64,000 nucleotides of DNA. It comes from Takakia lepidozioides (lineage: Eukaryota > Streptophyta > Takakiopsida > Takakiales > Takakiaceae). This document shows positions 10,675 through 23,840 of this stretch, piece by piece; the first letter of the stretch is position 1; every line of letters starts with the position of its first letter. Under the pieces are notes generated by a model, which saw nothing but the letters and a program-made list of their open reading frames with translations, did not search any database and was not told the origin of the DNA. The position numbers were made by a program, and so were the translations under genes. Location: positions 7,502,001 through 7,566,000 of the forward strand of contig CM060734.1 of the NCBI GenBank assembly GCA_030704615.1, read 5' to 3'.

Positions 10675-11570
10675 ATGTGTGCATTAAAGAGATGGCGCTT
10701 TGCAGATATCTTATGGAATTTGCTTGTGAGCAGAAGAGGAACCCAATCCATAAGAGGAATTCCAGGCGAGACCTACTTTTGTAGCGGCTGTGGACCTCTC
10801 TGGTATGAAGCATCGTCTTGGAGGTTGGGTTTAGGGTTTAAGCTTGTGGAGCGAGGCTAAATTTTCCCCTCCGCCTGCTCTCAGTCTTCGGTATTTTATT
10901 TGCTAGGCTTGTGCAAAAGGTTTTTCGTGGGGCAAATGCAACAGCTTTTGAAGAATTCCTGGAGCTGGTGAAGAGTTCCCTCCTTGCTGCTCTTGAAGGT
11001 CCGCTTTTTCCTCCTGGCTTTTTGCCTTGGTATTTGAGTAGGAGAGTTTTCGCTGTGATATGCAGAATGTTGGCTATCGCTACCAGGCATTGACTTAGTG
11101 AGGTATTTTGTGTGGTTATGACATAGTAGCTGCAGATTATTGCACACTGGATTGCCCAGATATTCCATAAGATTCTCTTGAGTCAGCTCCGATTGTGCGT
11201 ATGGTGAGGATTATGGAAGTTAAGAGTCTCAGAGATTGAAGGAAAGCAAGGATCTGGATGCCTAACAAACACCTACCAAACACTTAGAAATTGGATGAAT
11301 ACGTAATGCCTCAGTTACTCATATGCCTGTCAATTGGTGTAGTGCTTGGCTGAGTGCTTTGCCCCAGGTTTTAACTACCGTGCTTGCGTTTCTGTTAGGT
11401 CCACCTGACTATGGGGCTGGACAGCTAGACACGAAACGTTATGGGGAGCAGTATGCAAGCAAGGGTCTGGATGCAGACAAAGCTCTGCTTCCTGAGCAAA
11501 CTCCTTTCTACAAAGATTTGGTTAGTGGTACTGGGACGGAAGGCTGTTTGTTCACAACGCTTACTTGACT
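10675..11570 (+). CDS. Possible exons of an unrecognised gene
   Basis: Two open stretches look more protein-like than their surroundings: about 10909-11093 (FEEFLELVKSSLLAALEG, then PPGFLPWYLSRRVFAV) and about 11398-11520 (DTKRYGEQYASKGLDADKAL, ending at a GT). The first follows an AG and the second precedes a GT. I do not recognise the family and no frame joins them directly. Confidence 0.25.
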
Positions 11571-14500
11571 AGGTTTGGCTGGTACTTCATTTAACCATGT
11601 CTGGTGCCAGTGTTTCACGCATTTGTCTGCTATAAATCTGTCGAATCAAAAGTGTTTGTTACACGCTGGTGTGGCATGTGTTGTGCATTACTGTGAGGCC
11701 CAGAGTGCAGGTGGTATGCAGGATGGTAACTCATACATCTCAATATTGAACAGTGAGAGAGGACGCCAACTGAAGTCAGTGGAAAAGGAAACATCCAGGC
11801 AAGAGCCTGGCAGTGCAGTTGAATGTCTCACCTTTCTGCCTGTACCATTTGGTGCGAGGACATCACCACTATGCATGGAGGATTTAGACTGACAGATGGT
11901 TATGCATCATGACACAGGCTGCAATGGCTGTGCAAGCAGGCGTATGTGTGGTTTGCAATCACAAATGAGTACACAGACTTGGCATCCCTCAAGTATTTGA
12001 GCATTGAAAGTGGTGGTGGGCTTCTTCTGTATTCCAATACCGATGAAGCAACACTTCCACAAGACCTGTACGTTGACATGATCAAGCATTGTCCATTGCA
12101 GATAGGATGCAGTCGATGTACGCCTGTTTCACATGCAATTTACTAATTGTAACAAGCCATGTACCAAATGCTGCTACTAAAGTTCTGCAGCGAGCGATGG
12201 TTGTGTGAGACTTTATATCAAAGTCTTAGCCCAAATTCAAAAGATAAAAAGAAGGATGGTTCCGGTGTTATTTTAGGGAGAAAAGTGAACGTTGTAAGTC
12301 ATCCTTTTTGCATGTGTTAGTCATTATGTTTTGAAACAATGGAAATGATCCTTTGCAGAAATCAAATGCTCAGTCGTCCATATGCATTTGGATGTATTCT
12401 ACGTGTTCGAACCTGGCCTGAGTTCAAGCCTGCCAAAGTAGTAAGTCTCTATCCCATGCAAAGTTGCCATGTTGCTGCAATTTTCAATTTGTCAAACCAC
12501 CTTGTGAGGTAACACATAAAGATCCATGTCTGTTTTTGACAGGTTCATGTTACTGTCTTGGCAGCTTATCTTGATGTTCTATTATGAGCCTCTGGAGGGT
12601 AGATTGTTTGCTTAGTTACAAGCTTTCAACCCCAGCAAGGTGTATTTGGTGATAAGCTTCATGGGTGCCTTGTGAACACTTTGGAAGAGGAACTTTGGCA
12701 GTGCCTTGATGACCATCCTTAGAAATTTGTGGAAATCATCTGCTTGTGGTTTGTCCACAGAAGCATATGGTACAAAGTGCGTGTTATCATGTATCATGTG
12801 AGTTTGTCTTGTATCCTAGCTAAAGGAAAAACCTGTGTATGGATGGGTTGGGGTTGGGGGCTATGAATGCAGTATGGGCATTACTTTCCAGATCCTCAAT
12901 ATGAGAATGTTCAGCATATCATATGCTGTGATGCATATGCAACATATGCTTTTGATTTTGAGTTTTCCAACACAGCTGGCTTCACCCGGTGGGTACTGTG
13001 AAACTCAAACGTTGCTGGCTGTTTATTTACTTGGGGTTTAGACGGGGTTTCTCGAACAGTGCATGTCACTATTTTCTCTCTGATTGAATTCTTTCAAGTT
13101 GCTGAAGGGTTAGAAGCCTTATTAGGTTGTCCCTGTTTCAAGCATTGTTGAACATTGCTGTTTTAGGACAAGGGAGGTAAATCGTCAATGGTAGAGGACA
13201 TTGCAGTGTCCTTAATGATTGCAGCGGCTCCATGTTTATTGAATTGTCCACAACCAGCTTTAACAGTCAAGTCTCCTTTTGTAGGAATGTGGAAGCTCCA
13301 CCGGTAATGCAAGTTGCCTTCCAGTATTCAATCCTGCTTCCTCCAGACCACACTTCAAAGCAATTGGCTGGTGCTGGGAACCACAACAATGGATCATTGT
13401 CCTGTCCGGTAGCATGTAAGTAATGAAGAACATGCATCTGTGAGGGGATGCCAGGCACACTTGCACTCATCCATACTGACTTGAAAGTGCTTTATTGTGG
13501 TCAAGGCATTACTGAGGTAAATGGCAGGGAGAACCTGTAGCAACAAAGTGAGGGGCTACAGTATGAAGAAAGCTAAAGTCTAGTGCCCCTTCGGCAGACT
13601 CCATGGAGGTATCTGCCATGGCTGTTGAGGGACCCCAGGGAATGGATGGCTTAGGAGCCCTACAACCTCCCTCGAAATGCAGTGTCCTCGCCGAAAGTAA
13701 TATACCAGTCTGGAGATGAGTTGGAATGTGCTTCACCTTGTTGGAGTGCATGATTGTAATGTATATACAATTTATTTTCTGAGAGTGCATGTGCATGCGA
13801 ACAGGTTTGTTGCGGGGGGTCATCAATAAGCTGAAACTGGAGAGAAACATAACTCCGAAGTTGCTGATGATTAGGGGAGGCCAGACAACACGGAGCCCTT
13901 CGAGCGTTACTTGATAGAAGAGCAGGATGTGGATGGCAGTGGGCTAGCGACGGGCATGGGTTTTGTATCATTTTTGGACCAAATTGCACATGATGTCATG
14001 AAGTGTATGACGTGATTGAATCTTGACACACTGGGAACTCAAATCTCTAGCTTGTCCACTTATGTGTGGCCCTCTTATAAATCATCTGGCTTACCAGTGT
14101 GTCCTAGTAGGACATATTTTCTCCCCAAGAGAGGACTGTTCACCGTTGTCACAGCCAGTAATCTTTAACATTGTTTCTGTTCTGGCGTGAAGTCAAGTTG
14201 AGGAGAGGTAATTGTAGCCCACCCAATTTGAAGTGGAATGTGACAGCCATGGATCCTAGCAAAGAATAACCGTGGGTGCAGGTGGATAGGTGGTTATTCA
14301 TGTTTCCATTTCATGCAATGTTCTTACAAGTTTTGTCCTTAGTTGGAGACTAGTGCATGGTATGGCTCTTGACATTCTGGAAAACCGACATGCAGAGTCC
14401 TCTTAAGTGTGGGATGCACAGATAAAGATGTCGCCCAGATTGTGTAGTTTCTGGCTAACAATCCCCTTCTGTATTTTACAGCAGATCCTCGCAGATCCTC

Positions 14501-16981
14501 CGTCCCTCTTCTCTAAGTAAAAATAATAATAAAAAAAACAAAAAGAAACAAAAAAAAACATGATCAGTGACAAATGTGATGGTCACCCCAAAGGCCGGCA
14601 CCCAATTCTTAGGAAAGAATCATGAATCATAATGGCGGGTAGGTTAGCTATAAGGGTAATGAAGCATGATGGCCAGGTCGCTTGGGAACTTAAGGGTTAA
14701 AGCTTACGAACCGAATCGGGTCACTTTGAATTTGCAGTTCGACCTAATTTTTGCAGATCTAATCTGATGGGGCCCACTCCTGAAGCTTTAGTGACAAGGG
14801 ATTTGTCTGGAGTATGATGCAAAAAACAAAATTAAAAAAAAACAAAAGCTACGACTTACAAAAAATATCTTAATTCTCTCATTTACGTTTTGGGGCCTGA
14901 AAAGGGCTTGTTGACCGCTGACGTGGCAGGTAAACAAGCCCAAAACAGATTGCACTCCAAAGGCCATTTTTGGCAGATAATTAGCAATTTTGGAAAAAGC
15001 GCTTCACCTTGTGGTGTGTGAGCATTACATACACACATCCACCATTGGCTTTTAAAAATTTTGTAGAAAAAAAAGTACTTCAGTTGGAGGCACATTTTCT
15101 CTTGTCAATTTTGAGATTTCAACCCCTATGTAATTGCATGCATAGCAACCATAGATGAAAAAATCAGTTGGACCTGCAATTTAGTGGGGTCATAGCCACT
15201 CCACTATTGATTTGGAAATGGTGGGTCTTGGGGCAAGCAAAATTGGATAAAGCTAGGTTTTGATTTGGTCAAACCAATTTCTTTCTCACTTTTTCCTTGG
15301 GACCTGATATTTGAGGTCCGGGGCCAACGCTATAATCTCACAATTTCCATGGTGGACTTGGCTCATTTTTGGTATGTCATGCATAACTGAGCTGGGCCCA
15401 TTGCTATAAGGCTGGAATCTCCGGATGATTTTTGGTAGGTTTCTAGGGGCAATTTACTGCAGCTGGGTACCCAAAATTGGTAAAAAATCAAAAAAGGGCT
15501 TGGGAACTTAAGGGTTAAGGGTAATAAATCATGGCGGCTGGTAGTGACTCATCGATAGCTACTTGCCGTGAGGGAAAAAATGTGGGAAGTGGGCAGACCT
15601 GCATGAAGCCTGTGTGAGGCAATGTTCAGATCACTATATGTGTTGAATGTAGTTCCTGAGATGTGAAGCAGACCTGTTTCTGTTCAAACTATCTCTTTCT
15701 TGATGAGTGCTTGTGTTGATTTAGATAGAGGAAGTCACACAGACTGGAGCGAGTTCCAGTGAACAGCAGAGATAATGTGAGATGACATAATTCTATCGTC
15801 ATTACATGTGGAGGGAATGTTGTGTAGCTTGCTTGGGTCCGTTTACCGCTATCATATAAATTTGAGTGCAGCACACTTGATTTCAGCAAGTAGGTGAGAC
15901 ATTGATCATGAATGAGCAATCACAGCTGGTTGATAGGTTCTCACTTTAGGAAGTCATGAGCTGTGATACCACCTGAGGAAACTACATAGATTATGAGAGT
16001 AACTTCAAGGAAATAGGGGTGTTGTCCATCTCTGTTTGTGTTACTGATGGAATGAAGATGCAGGCTACTCCAGTGATGATCTCGAACAAGGACCAACGGG
16101 GCAAACTCTGAAGTGATGAACATTGGAAGGTAGGACAAATTGCAGAAGGGAATTGCAGAAGGGAGTGGGATTGCTTGAGAGACTTTTACTTATCATGGGC
16201 TGGTGAGAGGAGTCGGGTAGGCAATTGCGAGAGTGTGCCAGAATCAGAAATTGAAGGAAGTAATCAAGGTACTGGATAGGGAGAGTCTTAACATCACTAA
16301 AGCTAACTCATGTTGCATCGTGGCTGTGGTGTGTTGAACAGAAAGTATGATCTGGCGCATGCAATCACACTTGTTCACAAGTAAGTAGAAGGAATGTGAA
16401 TCATTAGCTGGATCTGTGCTTTCTCTTCCGCTGCAGCATAGGTGTCCGCCAAGCATGTTCTCTGGTCATAGTCAGTTAAGGATATAACAAAGGGGATAAG
16501 GCCCCTTTCTTTTCACACTACAGTGCTGTTCAATGGCGTTGAGGTCTAAGGTGGCACTTTCAAGTCCGTCACCTGAAGCCTTTCTGCGTGCAGAATGGTG
16601 ACCACGCAGCCCGATTGCTTGAGGGAAGACATTTAGGAAAATGTTTAGGAAATTCTTTGACCTCGCAGCCCGATTTTCGCTCTGATGTAAATTTGTCTGC
16701 AGGTTGGAGATGATCTGAACCCCACTGCGATGACTACGATCGTGCTCGACAGATTTGCTAATTACTAATTACTGCAGTAATAAACTCCATTCAGTAACTA
16801 GATGCAGGTAATTCTCTTTGATAATGTAATTCAGGGGGAAGAACTTAAACTACCCTAAGTACTTTAAGACGATATATATGTAATATCATACCATATCGCA
16901 CATTGTGTATTTGTACATGTATCTCCCTTGCAGAAGAGAACCTGTGGTCTAATTCGTGGGGTCTAATCAGGAGGTCTAAGC
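11571..16981. other. Long stretch without a recognisable gene
   Basis: ORFs are short and without motifs. The 21-bp sequence starting GCTTGGGAACTTAAGGG occurs at 14680-14700 and again at 15498-15518; nearby flanking words (AAGGGTAAT..CATGATGGC / GGGTAATAAATCATGGC) also recur but in a different order, so the 0.8 kb between is a rearranged duplication or insertion. A-rich tracts lie at 14520-14560 and 14820-14850. CGCAGCCCGATT is repeated near 16605 and 16667. Confidence 0.45.
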
Positions 16982-17418
16982 ATGTTTCGTAGTCAAAGCC
17001 GAGGTGCTGTAAGCTCCTCCGTAAGACGGAGGCTTGTAGTGCCTGATGTTATTGAAGCAGGTCTTGGCAACAGCGACCAACAGTCAGGAAATGCAGAAGG
17101 GACAGAGGTACCAGAGAGCACAGGTATGAAGTAACATTGGTCCTGTATTTTCATTTACCTGCAAGCTTCCAATTAGCATCTATTGATTCCGAATTTTGTG
17201 AACGTGCAGATGTTCGTGATGACCAGAGGTGTCTCAATGCTCAGGAACGAATGTTGCTTCAAAGTTTGAAACAAGCTGCAGATAAGCACAAGAAGCAGAT
17301 TACAACATTGAACAACAGTGTGCTGCTGGCACTGGAAATTACCAAGACTCTTCAGAAGAAAATGAGGCATGTTGCAAGGAACCTCATTCTTGGATTTAGT
17401 GCGACGAGCTCGGTGTAA
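16982..17418 (+). CDS. X-family gene, copy X1 (short form)
   Basis: Exon 1 (16982-17123) starts MFRSQSRGAVSSSVRRRLVV; exon 2 (17210-17418) begins in phase 1 after a TGCAG acceptor and holds LNAQERMLLQSLKQ, an amphipathic, probably coiled segment, then ARNLILGF and a stop. Relative to copy X3 (52075-50717, minus), ten residues and the intron after them are missing between EITKTL and QKKM, and everything after ILGF has gone. Exon 1 shares the VRRRL(I/V)xP core with X3. The family has no domain I recognise. The frame is open, so a short protein could be made, but the copy is truncated. Confidence 0.6.
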
Positions 17419-18078
17419 CCGGGGTGGGACGCTGCGGCATTCAACACTTGAATCTCAAGAGATCACAACAGAATGCAACAAATTGGGATACTTGAGGACA
17501 AATTGCATATTTACAAAGTGCATGATACTTCCCCCATCACCTTATGAGCGCTGCTACTTCATGAATAAGAAAGATTGCAGGCAAACACAGCAGTAGGTCA
17601 TTTGCCAGTGAGGGAAATGGAAGAGCTTGCCGCCATCTCGCAAGAAAAACAAAATGCACGCGGATCGTGATGCTCGAGCACTCAGCTCAGCCGCCATCGC
17701 CATCCTCCAGAGAAAACAAGCACGAGTATCGTGTCGTCCTTAGGACAGAGAGGCGGTTAGCAAACCATCTCGTGATTTCATCCACTGGGACGAAATTTTG
17801 CACTTCATTAGAGTTACATCCGCTTAGGTTTACATCCGTTAGGGTAACATCCAGGATGGATGTTATCCGTCATGGATGAAGAATTACAGGCTACATCCTT
17901 AGTGGTAAAGCTCAAGATAATAATTCATCCAGTTAGGGATTATACCTGACATATTTTTTATCCGGTATGGATGAAATTCAAAACATATTCCATTAGGGAT
18001 TAGAAAGAAGGTATTTCCAAACCAGGTAGGCTTAGGAAAAAACCCCAAACAGATAATTGGAGAGAGGGGTAGATGTTA
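17419..18078. other. No gene seen; short inverted repeats
   Basis: Around 17820-17960 there are repeated ACATCC / GGATGT words able to pair (for example AACATCC-aggat-GGATGTT). No ORF with domain content. Confidence 0.4.
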
Positions 18079-18629
18079 TCGTGCACCTAAGCATCGTGCC
18101 ACAACATACATCGCTGTCTACCATACATTCTAAGCACACAATCCTAGAAAACTATGCCACAATGATAATGAAAAGTGAACACAATGGAAACACTCCACTC
18201 ATGAATCCACTCATGAATCCACTCAATCACATAAACTAAGTCAAACCAAGGGCACCCTTGCTAAGGGAATCCACCCTACAAAGCCCTCACCACACTCCAT
18301 CTCAATACCTAGAGCTATGGAGGTGGGAGAGACTCATGGAGGCTCAACTACAAGAAGATGAACCCTCCTTGACACTCTCAAGGGGAAAACCATCCCCATG
18401 TCCCAAGTGAGGTTTGACACCTCACTTGGCATGTGAGACCAAATGAAGTCCCAACACACAAAATACATATATAAATATCCAAAATGTCCTAGTTAACTAG
18501 AAGTAGGTAATTCTAGTTAACCATGACTAAAATCATGACAACTGTCGTGCACCTAAGCATCGTGCCACAACATACATCGCTGTCTACCATACATTCTAAG
18601 CACACAATCTTAGAAAACTATGCCACAAT
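18079..18629. repeat. 84-bp repeat (A) on both sides of an LTR-like repeat
   Basis: Bases 18079-18162 and 18545-18629 are nearly identical (one clear substitution near the end) and in the same orientation, starting TCGTGCACCTAAGCATCGTG. The LTR-like repeat 18163-18540 lies between them. A duplication this long is not a normal target-site duplication. Confidence 0.8.
18163..18540 (-). repeat. LTR-like repeat, left copy
   Basis: 378 bp starting TGATAATGAAAAG and ending ATCATGACA on the plus strand; it has the TG...CA ends of an LTR. It matches 29491-29857 in the same orientation at roughly 95 percent, apart from a 12-bp duplication (ATGAATCCACTC). On the minus strand, the sense of the gypsy ORFs inside, it begins TGTCATGATTTTAG. 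No target-site duplication matches between the outer flanks. Confidence 0.75.
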
Positions 18630-18884
18630 CGCCCTCCTGGCTGGTGATTAGGTCCCTCTAACACCGGAGAGCTGACAAGTATCCATCTCATTAAGATCAT
18701 CGCTTGGTCTTCAATCGCACATGCCCCAATTTTCTAAAGTATATGGATCAAGAGGCCGGGTGCAACGAGAGCCCTATCGTTAGTCGCCTGCTTGTAATCC
18801 ATGATCTTCAATTGAGTATCCATGGCGTTGAGCTCCCACCAGCTAAACTTGGATCACTTGTCAACTATACCATTGTCATGCCCA

Positions 18885-20476
18885 CTACCTATGGCCAAGG
18901 CATCGTGGACACAACCATTCTCCACTAGGAACCTTCTCAAGTGGCGGTGTCAAGCATCCCATGTGCCACCCCCTTGAGCATTTGTCACACACCAACATGG
19001 TTGCGGCACCACCAGCATGCCGACATAGCATGCAACGTAACCCTGCAGGTACCACTGCAAGGTGGGATCTATCCTCCCATCTACATGTGGAAGGTGACAT
19101 GGCGCACAATTGCGCACATGGTCCTTCCATACCATGCCATCTCGACCCTCCAGAATCAACACTCCTGATCAAGGCAACACCTCCCGGACCTTTAGAATCA
19201 CACGTCCTGCTGTGACATCCAAAGTCGTAGGCGCTGTCTGCTGCAGATACACATAGTCCCCAGGGTGAAAACGCCGAACACCTGGCCGATATCCCCCTCC
19301 ACGTATAATGACGTACCTCAATGTGTCTCGGTGTTGGGCAATAGCAAGGTTCTCAAAAGCCATAGGCATGACTCTTTTGAACAACTTTGCCCGCTGGGCA
19401 CATGCTTATGTCCACACATTCGGATCATCAAAATTGAGGACTACTGCAGTCTCCCTGCGAATAGATGCAGGCAAATCTGGCTCTCGGCCAAAGAGAAGGA
19501 AATAAGGCGAGAACGAGGCAAGTGATGATTGTTTGCTAAACTTGTAGCCCATGGCCAACCAAGGTAGCTGAAGGTCTCAATCTCCCAAGTGTCCTTTTTG
19601 TAAGCCATACTTGCGCAAGCCTCGCTTGACTGTTTGTACAACCCTCTCTGCCAGGCCATCAGCCTCGGGATGATCCCGAGAAGTAGTGCGGTGGTCTATC
19701 AAGGCTTGCTTACACAAAGCCTGAAACTCCCCCAAGAATTCTCTCTCCTGGTCCGTGAGTACCTCGGCTGAAGCACCAAATTGGCTAAGCACTCGATCTA
19801 AGAATGCATCCGCAGCCCCCTCACTTGCCTTGTCAGGCAATGCCACCAGTTCAATCCACTTGGAGAAAAGTTCCACCATCACCAGCACATACTTGTTATG
19901 GCGAATCGTTAGTGACAATGGGCCTGCGAAGTCAAGACTCCAACGATAGCCCAAACCCATAATGGGTAAATGATGCAATTGTGGAGTAGGTGCATTGAAA
20001 GAAGCTCGCAGTCTATCACACACCATGCACCTTGCCACTAACTGTTGCACATTCGTGTGCATGCCCCGCCATCAGTACTGTCCTTGCAGCAAACTATGAG
20101 TGCGCCGCACCCCAAAATGTCCAAACTCCTCATGGGCATGGCGTACCAATCGCGCTCGTTGTGTTGGATGAGGCACAATCCTCACTCGTCCATCCTCCCA
20201 TACTCGGAGTAGGTGAGTCCCCTCCCACTTGACCCTCTTGGCTCGTTGTAGGATCCGATCTCTTTCCTTAGCAGTCATACTGGCTGTTGTCTCTCCTGTA
20301 CGAAGGTAGGCCAACACTGCTGCATCTTCATGCACATCCTTAGCACCACCAAGCTTCTCACTGATCTCTGGATTGTCATGCACACCATCTACATGACCAA
20401 TGCTATGGGATGGACCAGCTTGAGCTCCCATTGCTAGGATGCACAAAAAGGCAAATGCATGCCATCCTGACACCAT
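18885..20476 (-). pseudogene. Gypsy integrase with C-terminal PHD finger
   Basis: The zinc-binding H2C2 region is visible as HAHEEFGHFG ... CMVCDRL, interrupted by a stop near 20072. The catalytic core shows LDFAGPLSL (D), VLTDQEREF (D) and HPEADGLAERVVQTVKRGL (E). A further stop lies near 19577, and the C-terminal part continues at 19384-19169 (PGDYVYLQQTAP). A frame change near 19172 leads to a PHD finger: C-x2-C (CMLC), CDKC, HMGC and WLCPRC, a C4HC3 pattern that ends 18885. Chromoviruses normally have a chromodomain here; the PHD finger may guide insertion to a particular histone mark, by analogy. Disabled by frameshifts. Confidence 0.85.
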
Positions 20477-20497
20477 CTCCTCATCCGTCTCACCATG

Positions 20498-21960
20498 CTA
20501 CCGAGCTCCAGTATCATCATGCTTGCTCATGCATGGATTACGACTCAACCCATCTGCATCCCGATTGATTATACCGGCTCGATGCACCACCTGGAAGTCG
20601 TACTCTTGAAGCATAAGTGCCCACCGTGCAAGCTTCCCTGTAAGTTTGTCTGACTCTATCAACCACTTCAATGGTTGGTGATCCGTGACAAGGGTGAAGA
20701 GGTTGCCATAGAGGTAGCATCTGAAATGTGCCACTGCCCATACCGCAGCTAAACACTCCCCTTTATATGAGCTATACTTCACCTCGGCATCATTGTTCGA
20801 GCGGCTGACATATGCCACCACGAAGTCTCTTCCCTCGTCATCCACCTGTGTGAGCACTGCTCCAATTTCCATCATACTCCAATCCGTATATAGCTGGAAA
20901 TGCCGCCCCCGAATAGGCCGCCTCAGAATAGGTGCAGAAATCAATCGAGCCTTGAGTTCCTCAAAGGCTTCCTCCTGCTCCTCTTCCCACTGCCACTCCT
21001 GACCCACCTTGGTCAACTTGGTAAGAGCCTTTGCAATGCTGTTAAATCCTTTGACAAACCGTCGATAGTAGTTTGCCAACCCCATGAAAGCACGAACTCT
21101 GCTAACATCTATGGGGCGTGGAATGCGTGCAATGGCCTCACCTTTGTATTTTGAATACCCAATCCTCCAAGGTATATCATGTGGCCCAGATACTCAATCT
21201 GGTTGTGGAAGAACTTGCACTTCCCAGGGTGCAATTTCAACCTATGCGCTCTCAAGCGCTCAAACACCACCTGAAGATGTCTCTCATGCTCCTCAACCGT
21301 AGCATTAAAGACGATGATGTCATCAATGTAACACCGGACAAAGTCTAGCCCCGCGAGAATCTTATCCATAACCCTCTGAAACTCTGCAGGAGCCGCTCTT
21401 CAACCCAAACGGTAGGAACCGCCATTGGTACAAGCAATCCTTCCCATGTTGGTCAATCCCCCAGAATGTTGTCTTTTGCTTGTCAGCCTTTTTGATTGGC
21501 AACTGGTGGGAACAGGATCGCAAGTCCAATGTGCTAAACACCTTTGCATGCCCAATGGCATCAAAGATCTCCTCTGGAGTTGGCATGGCATATCTATCGG
21601 ACTTAGTATGACGATTCACAGGACGATAGTCCCCACACATCCTTTTTTCTGTCCAATTGCCATAGATATCCTTCTTAGCTGGCATTACCGTTGCCGAGGC
21701 ATACTCCCCGCCTGACAACTCCACCAATCCAGCTTCGAACAGCTCCATAGTCCGTGACTGGATCAATGACCTCTAGGCTCTCCATGTCACTATACCGGTA
21801 GGGCCTTTGAAAAATTGGCATGTCACTTGCCAAATCAATACGAATCTCCTGGCCCTTCAAACTCCCCAAATCCTTCAAACCGAAGGCAAAGCAATTTCTA
21901 TAAGCCCTTAGAAATCGTTGGATCCTCCGTCTCTCTCCTCTGATGACTGTAGGTCCAACA
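20498..21960 (-). pseudogene. Gypsy reverse transcriptase and RNase H
   Basis: RT starts with KDLGSLKGQEIRIDL and RPYRYSDMES, then shifts frame at about 21766 into the core: ELFEAGLVELSGGEYASA, MCGDYRPVN, KVFSTLDLRSCSHQLPI (the usual GYHQ is CSHQ) and WRFLPFGLK. Another shift near 21368 leads to the catalytic motif CYIDDIIVF and FFHNQIEYLGHMI. RNase H follows in 21085-20498: LGLANYYRRFVKGF-type connection, LYTDWSMMEIGAVL, VTDHQPLKWL and HRAGIINRDADGLSRNP. At least two frameshifts make it non-functional. Confidence 0.9.
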
Positions 21961-22519
21961 TCTGGTTCCCAGTTGTCCTTTATGACTGCAACCTTGGGTA
22001 CACCAGGCTTGGAGGTAGGAGACGCATCTTTTGTTGCTAGATAACAACCTCTTGGGCCTTATCCGCCCACCCTGACCGTGGCGTAACCTCAACTTGGGTT
22101 TAGAGGGGGTCATATTACCGTGGAAGCGTATATTTTGGAAGAAGAGGTGAACACGGCAAAACATGGCAAACACGATATATTGAGTCCCCTTTAGAAGCAT
22201 GACGATCGACCCAATTCCCCCTAGCCCTACTTCGTCAACCCCAAGCACTCCCATCCCAAGCACTTCACACAGCTGGTCCCACCCTCCACCAGCCCCAAAC
22301 GCTCCACCTCGAAGACGAGCCCCAAGCCGCGATTCCACCTGGCCCCACTCTCACCAAGCCCCAACCTTATGTGGTCACTGTTCCTATAAGTATACTCCTG
22401 CAGTAGCCACACCCACTAGTGAGTTGCTTTTCAACCCACCGACAATAGTAGAACTATCTAGAAAGTAGAACTCTCTAGAAAGTCAATTAGTGAACTAGGG
22501 GAGATGGCTATACCAACTC

Positions 22520-23840
22520 TGGCCCGCGCGTAGCGAGTTTAACGGGTTCTGGACCTAGCTGGCGGGTCCGGGTCCGGTTTTAAAATGAACCCGGGTTAGG
22601 GTCCAAGTTTTTGGTGATGGCACGGGTCCGGATCCGGATAGGTAACCCGGATCCTAACCAGGGTTTTTTTAGGGATTTTGAAAACGGGTAGGAGTGGCTA
22701 TATATATTGGGTGTAGGGTAGTGGCCCACTCTAGGTAATTTTCCTCGAATTGGTAGGCTACATGTATTTCCACCCTTGCCATATTTTGCGAATCAAATGG
22801 ATGTTGATGAGCAATAGAAGGTGAAGTACAGAAATAGTTGAAAGCCGTATAGTTCTCGCAAGACTGGCGACGAGCATCTCCTTGAGAAACGGAGGAGGCC
22901 CCACAATCCTAAACCCACTCCTCATCTGGCCCGTCAGATCATCCTACATGGGGCCCCGCCATGGCTACATCTGTGCTGCCCCCGTGGGTCCACAGACGAG
23001 GATTTTTTTGAGACCCCCAGTTTTTGGCGAAAACTGCCTTATTTGGACCTCTTTTTCCCTTTGTTTCATTCGCCAAAGGGATTTTCAGGCGACCAAATGG
23101 TGAAAAATCGCCAATAAAAAAAACGCTGACCCTAACCCGCCGGGTACCCGGAGTGAAAATCCAGACCCGCACAACACTGTCGTCGATGTCGTCAATGATC
23201 ATCCTGAAATCATGATCATGAAAAAATTGAGTGTGTTGACGCACTCAGTTCAGGGGGGGGGGGGGGGGGTGGAGTTTTTTTTTTTTTCCCCCCAAAACCT
23301 GCCGGGTACCCGGGGTGAAAATCCAGATCCGCACCTGTCGTCGATCATCATCCTGAAATCATGATCATGAAGAAATTGAGTGTGTTGACGCACTCAGTTC
23401 TCCCGGGGGGGGGGGGGGGGGGGGAACAAATTTTTATTTATTTATTTTTCCCTCCCCCCCCCCCCCCCAACGCAGAACTGAGTGTATCAACGCACTCAAT
23501 TTCTTCATGATCATGAATTCACGATGATCGTCGACAACATCTACCCAAATGCCAAGGGGGGGCGAAAAGAAAAGAAAAGAAAAGAAAAGATCTCATCTGC
23601 CTAATGCTTGCTTAATTCCCAGCCCTGTTTCCTTCCACGAACATGGCAGTTCGCTAAGGGTTAGGGTTAGGGTTTGAGGTTCCGATTTGCACTGTTTCCC
23701 TAGCTTGCCGTGTTTGCCGTGTTTCTGCGGTAATGACGTCAACTTAATTCCCAGCTTGTTTTCCTTCACGAACATGGCAGTACGCTAAGGGTTAGGGTTA
23801 GGGTTTGCCGTGTTTGTCGATTTGCCGTATTTCCGTGGTA
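22520..23840. repeat. Inserted block with long hairpins, poly-G/C and telomere-like repeats
   Basis: This block separates protease from RT. A segment containing CCGGGTACCCGG and ATCATGATCATGA-AATTGAGTGTGTTGACGCACTCAGTTC occurs twice in direct orientation (about 23138-23252 and 23298-23402), each ending in a long G run (about 23253-23270 and 23404-23424). An inverted copy follows after a C run (about 23450-23535). The 3'-most pair can form a stem of roughly 70 bp with poly-G facing poly-C. Downstream, a unit of about 132 bp is duplicated (23611-23742 and 23743-23850); both copies hold AAGGGTTAGGGTTAGGGTTT (23656-23675 and 23787-23806). Confidence 0.8.

Noticed and set aside
23656-23806. An interstitial telomere
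   Set aside because: Only two or three TTAGGG-type repeats per copy, duplicated with surrounding unrelated sequence; too short for a telomere or fusion site.
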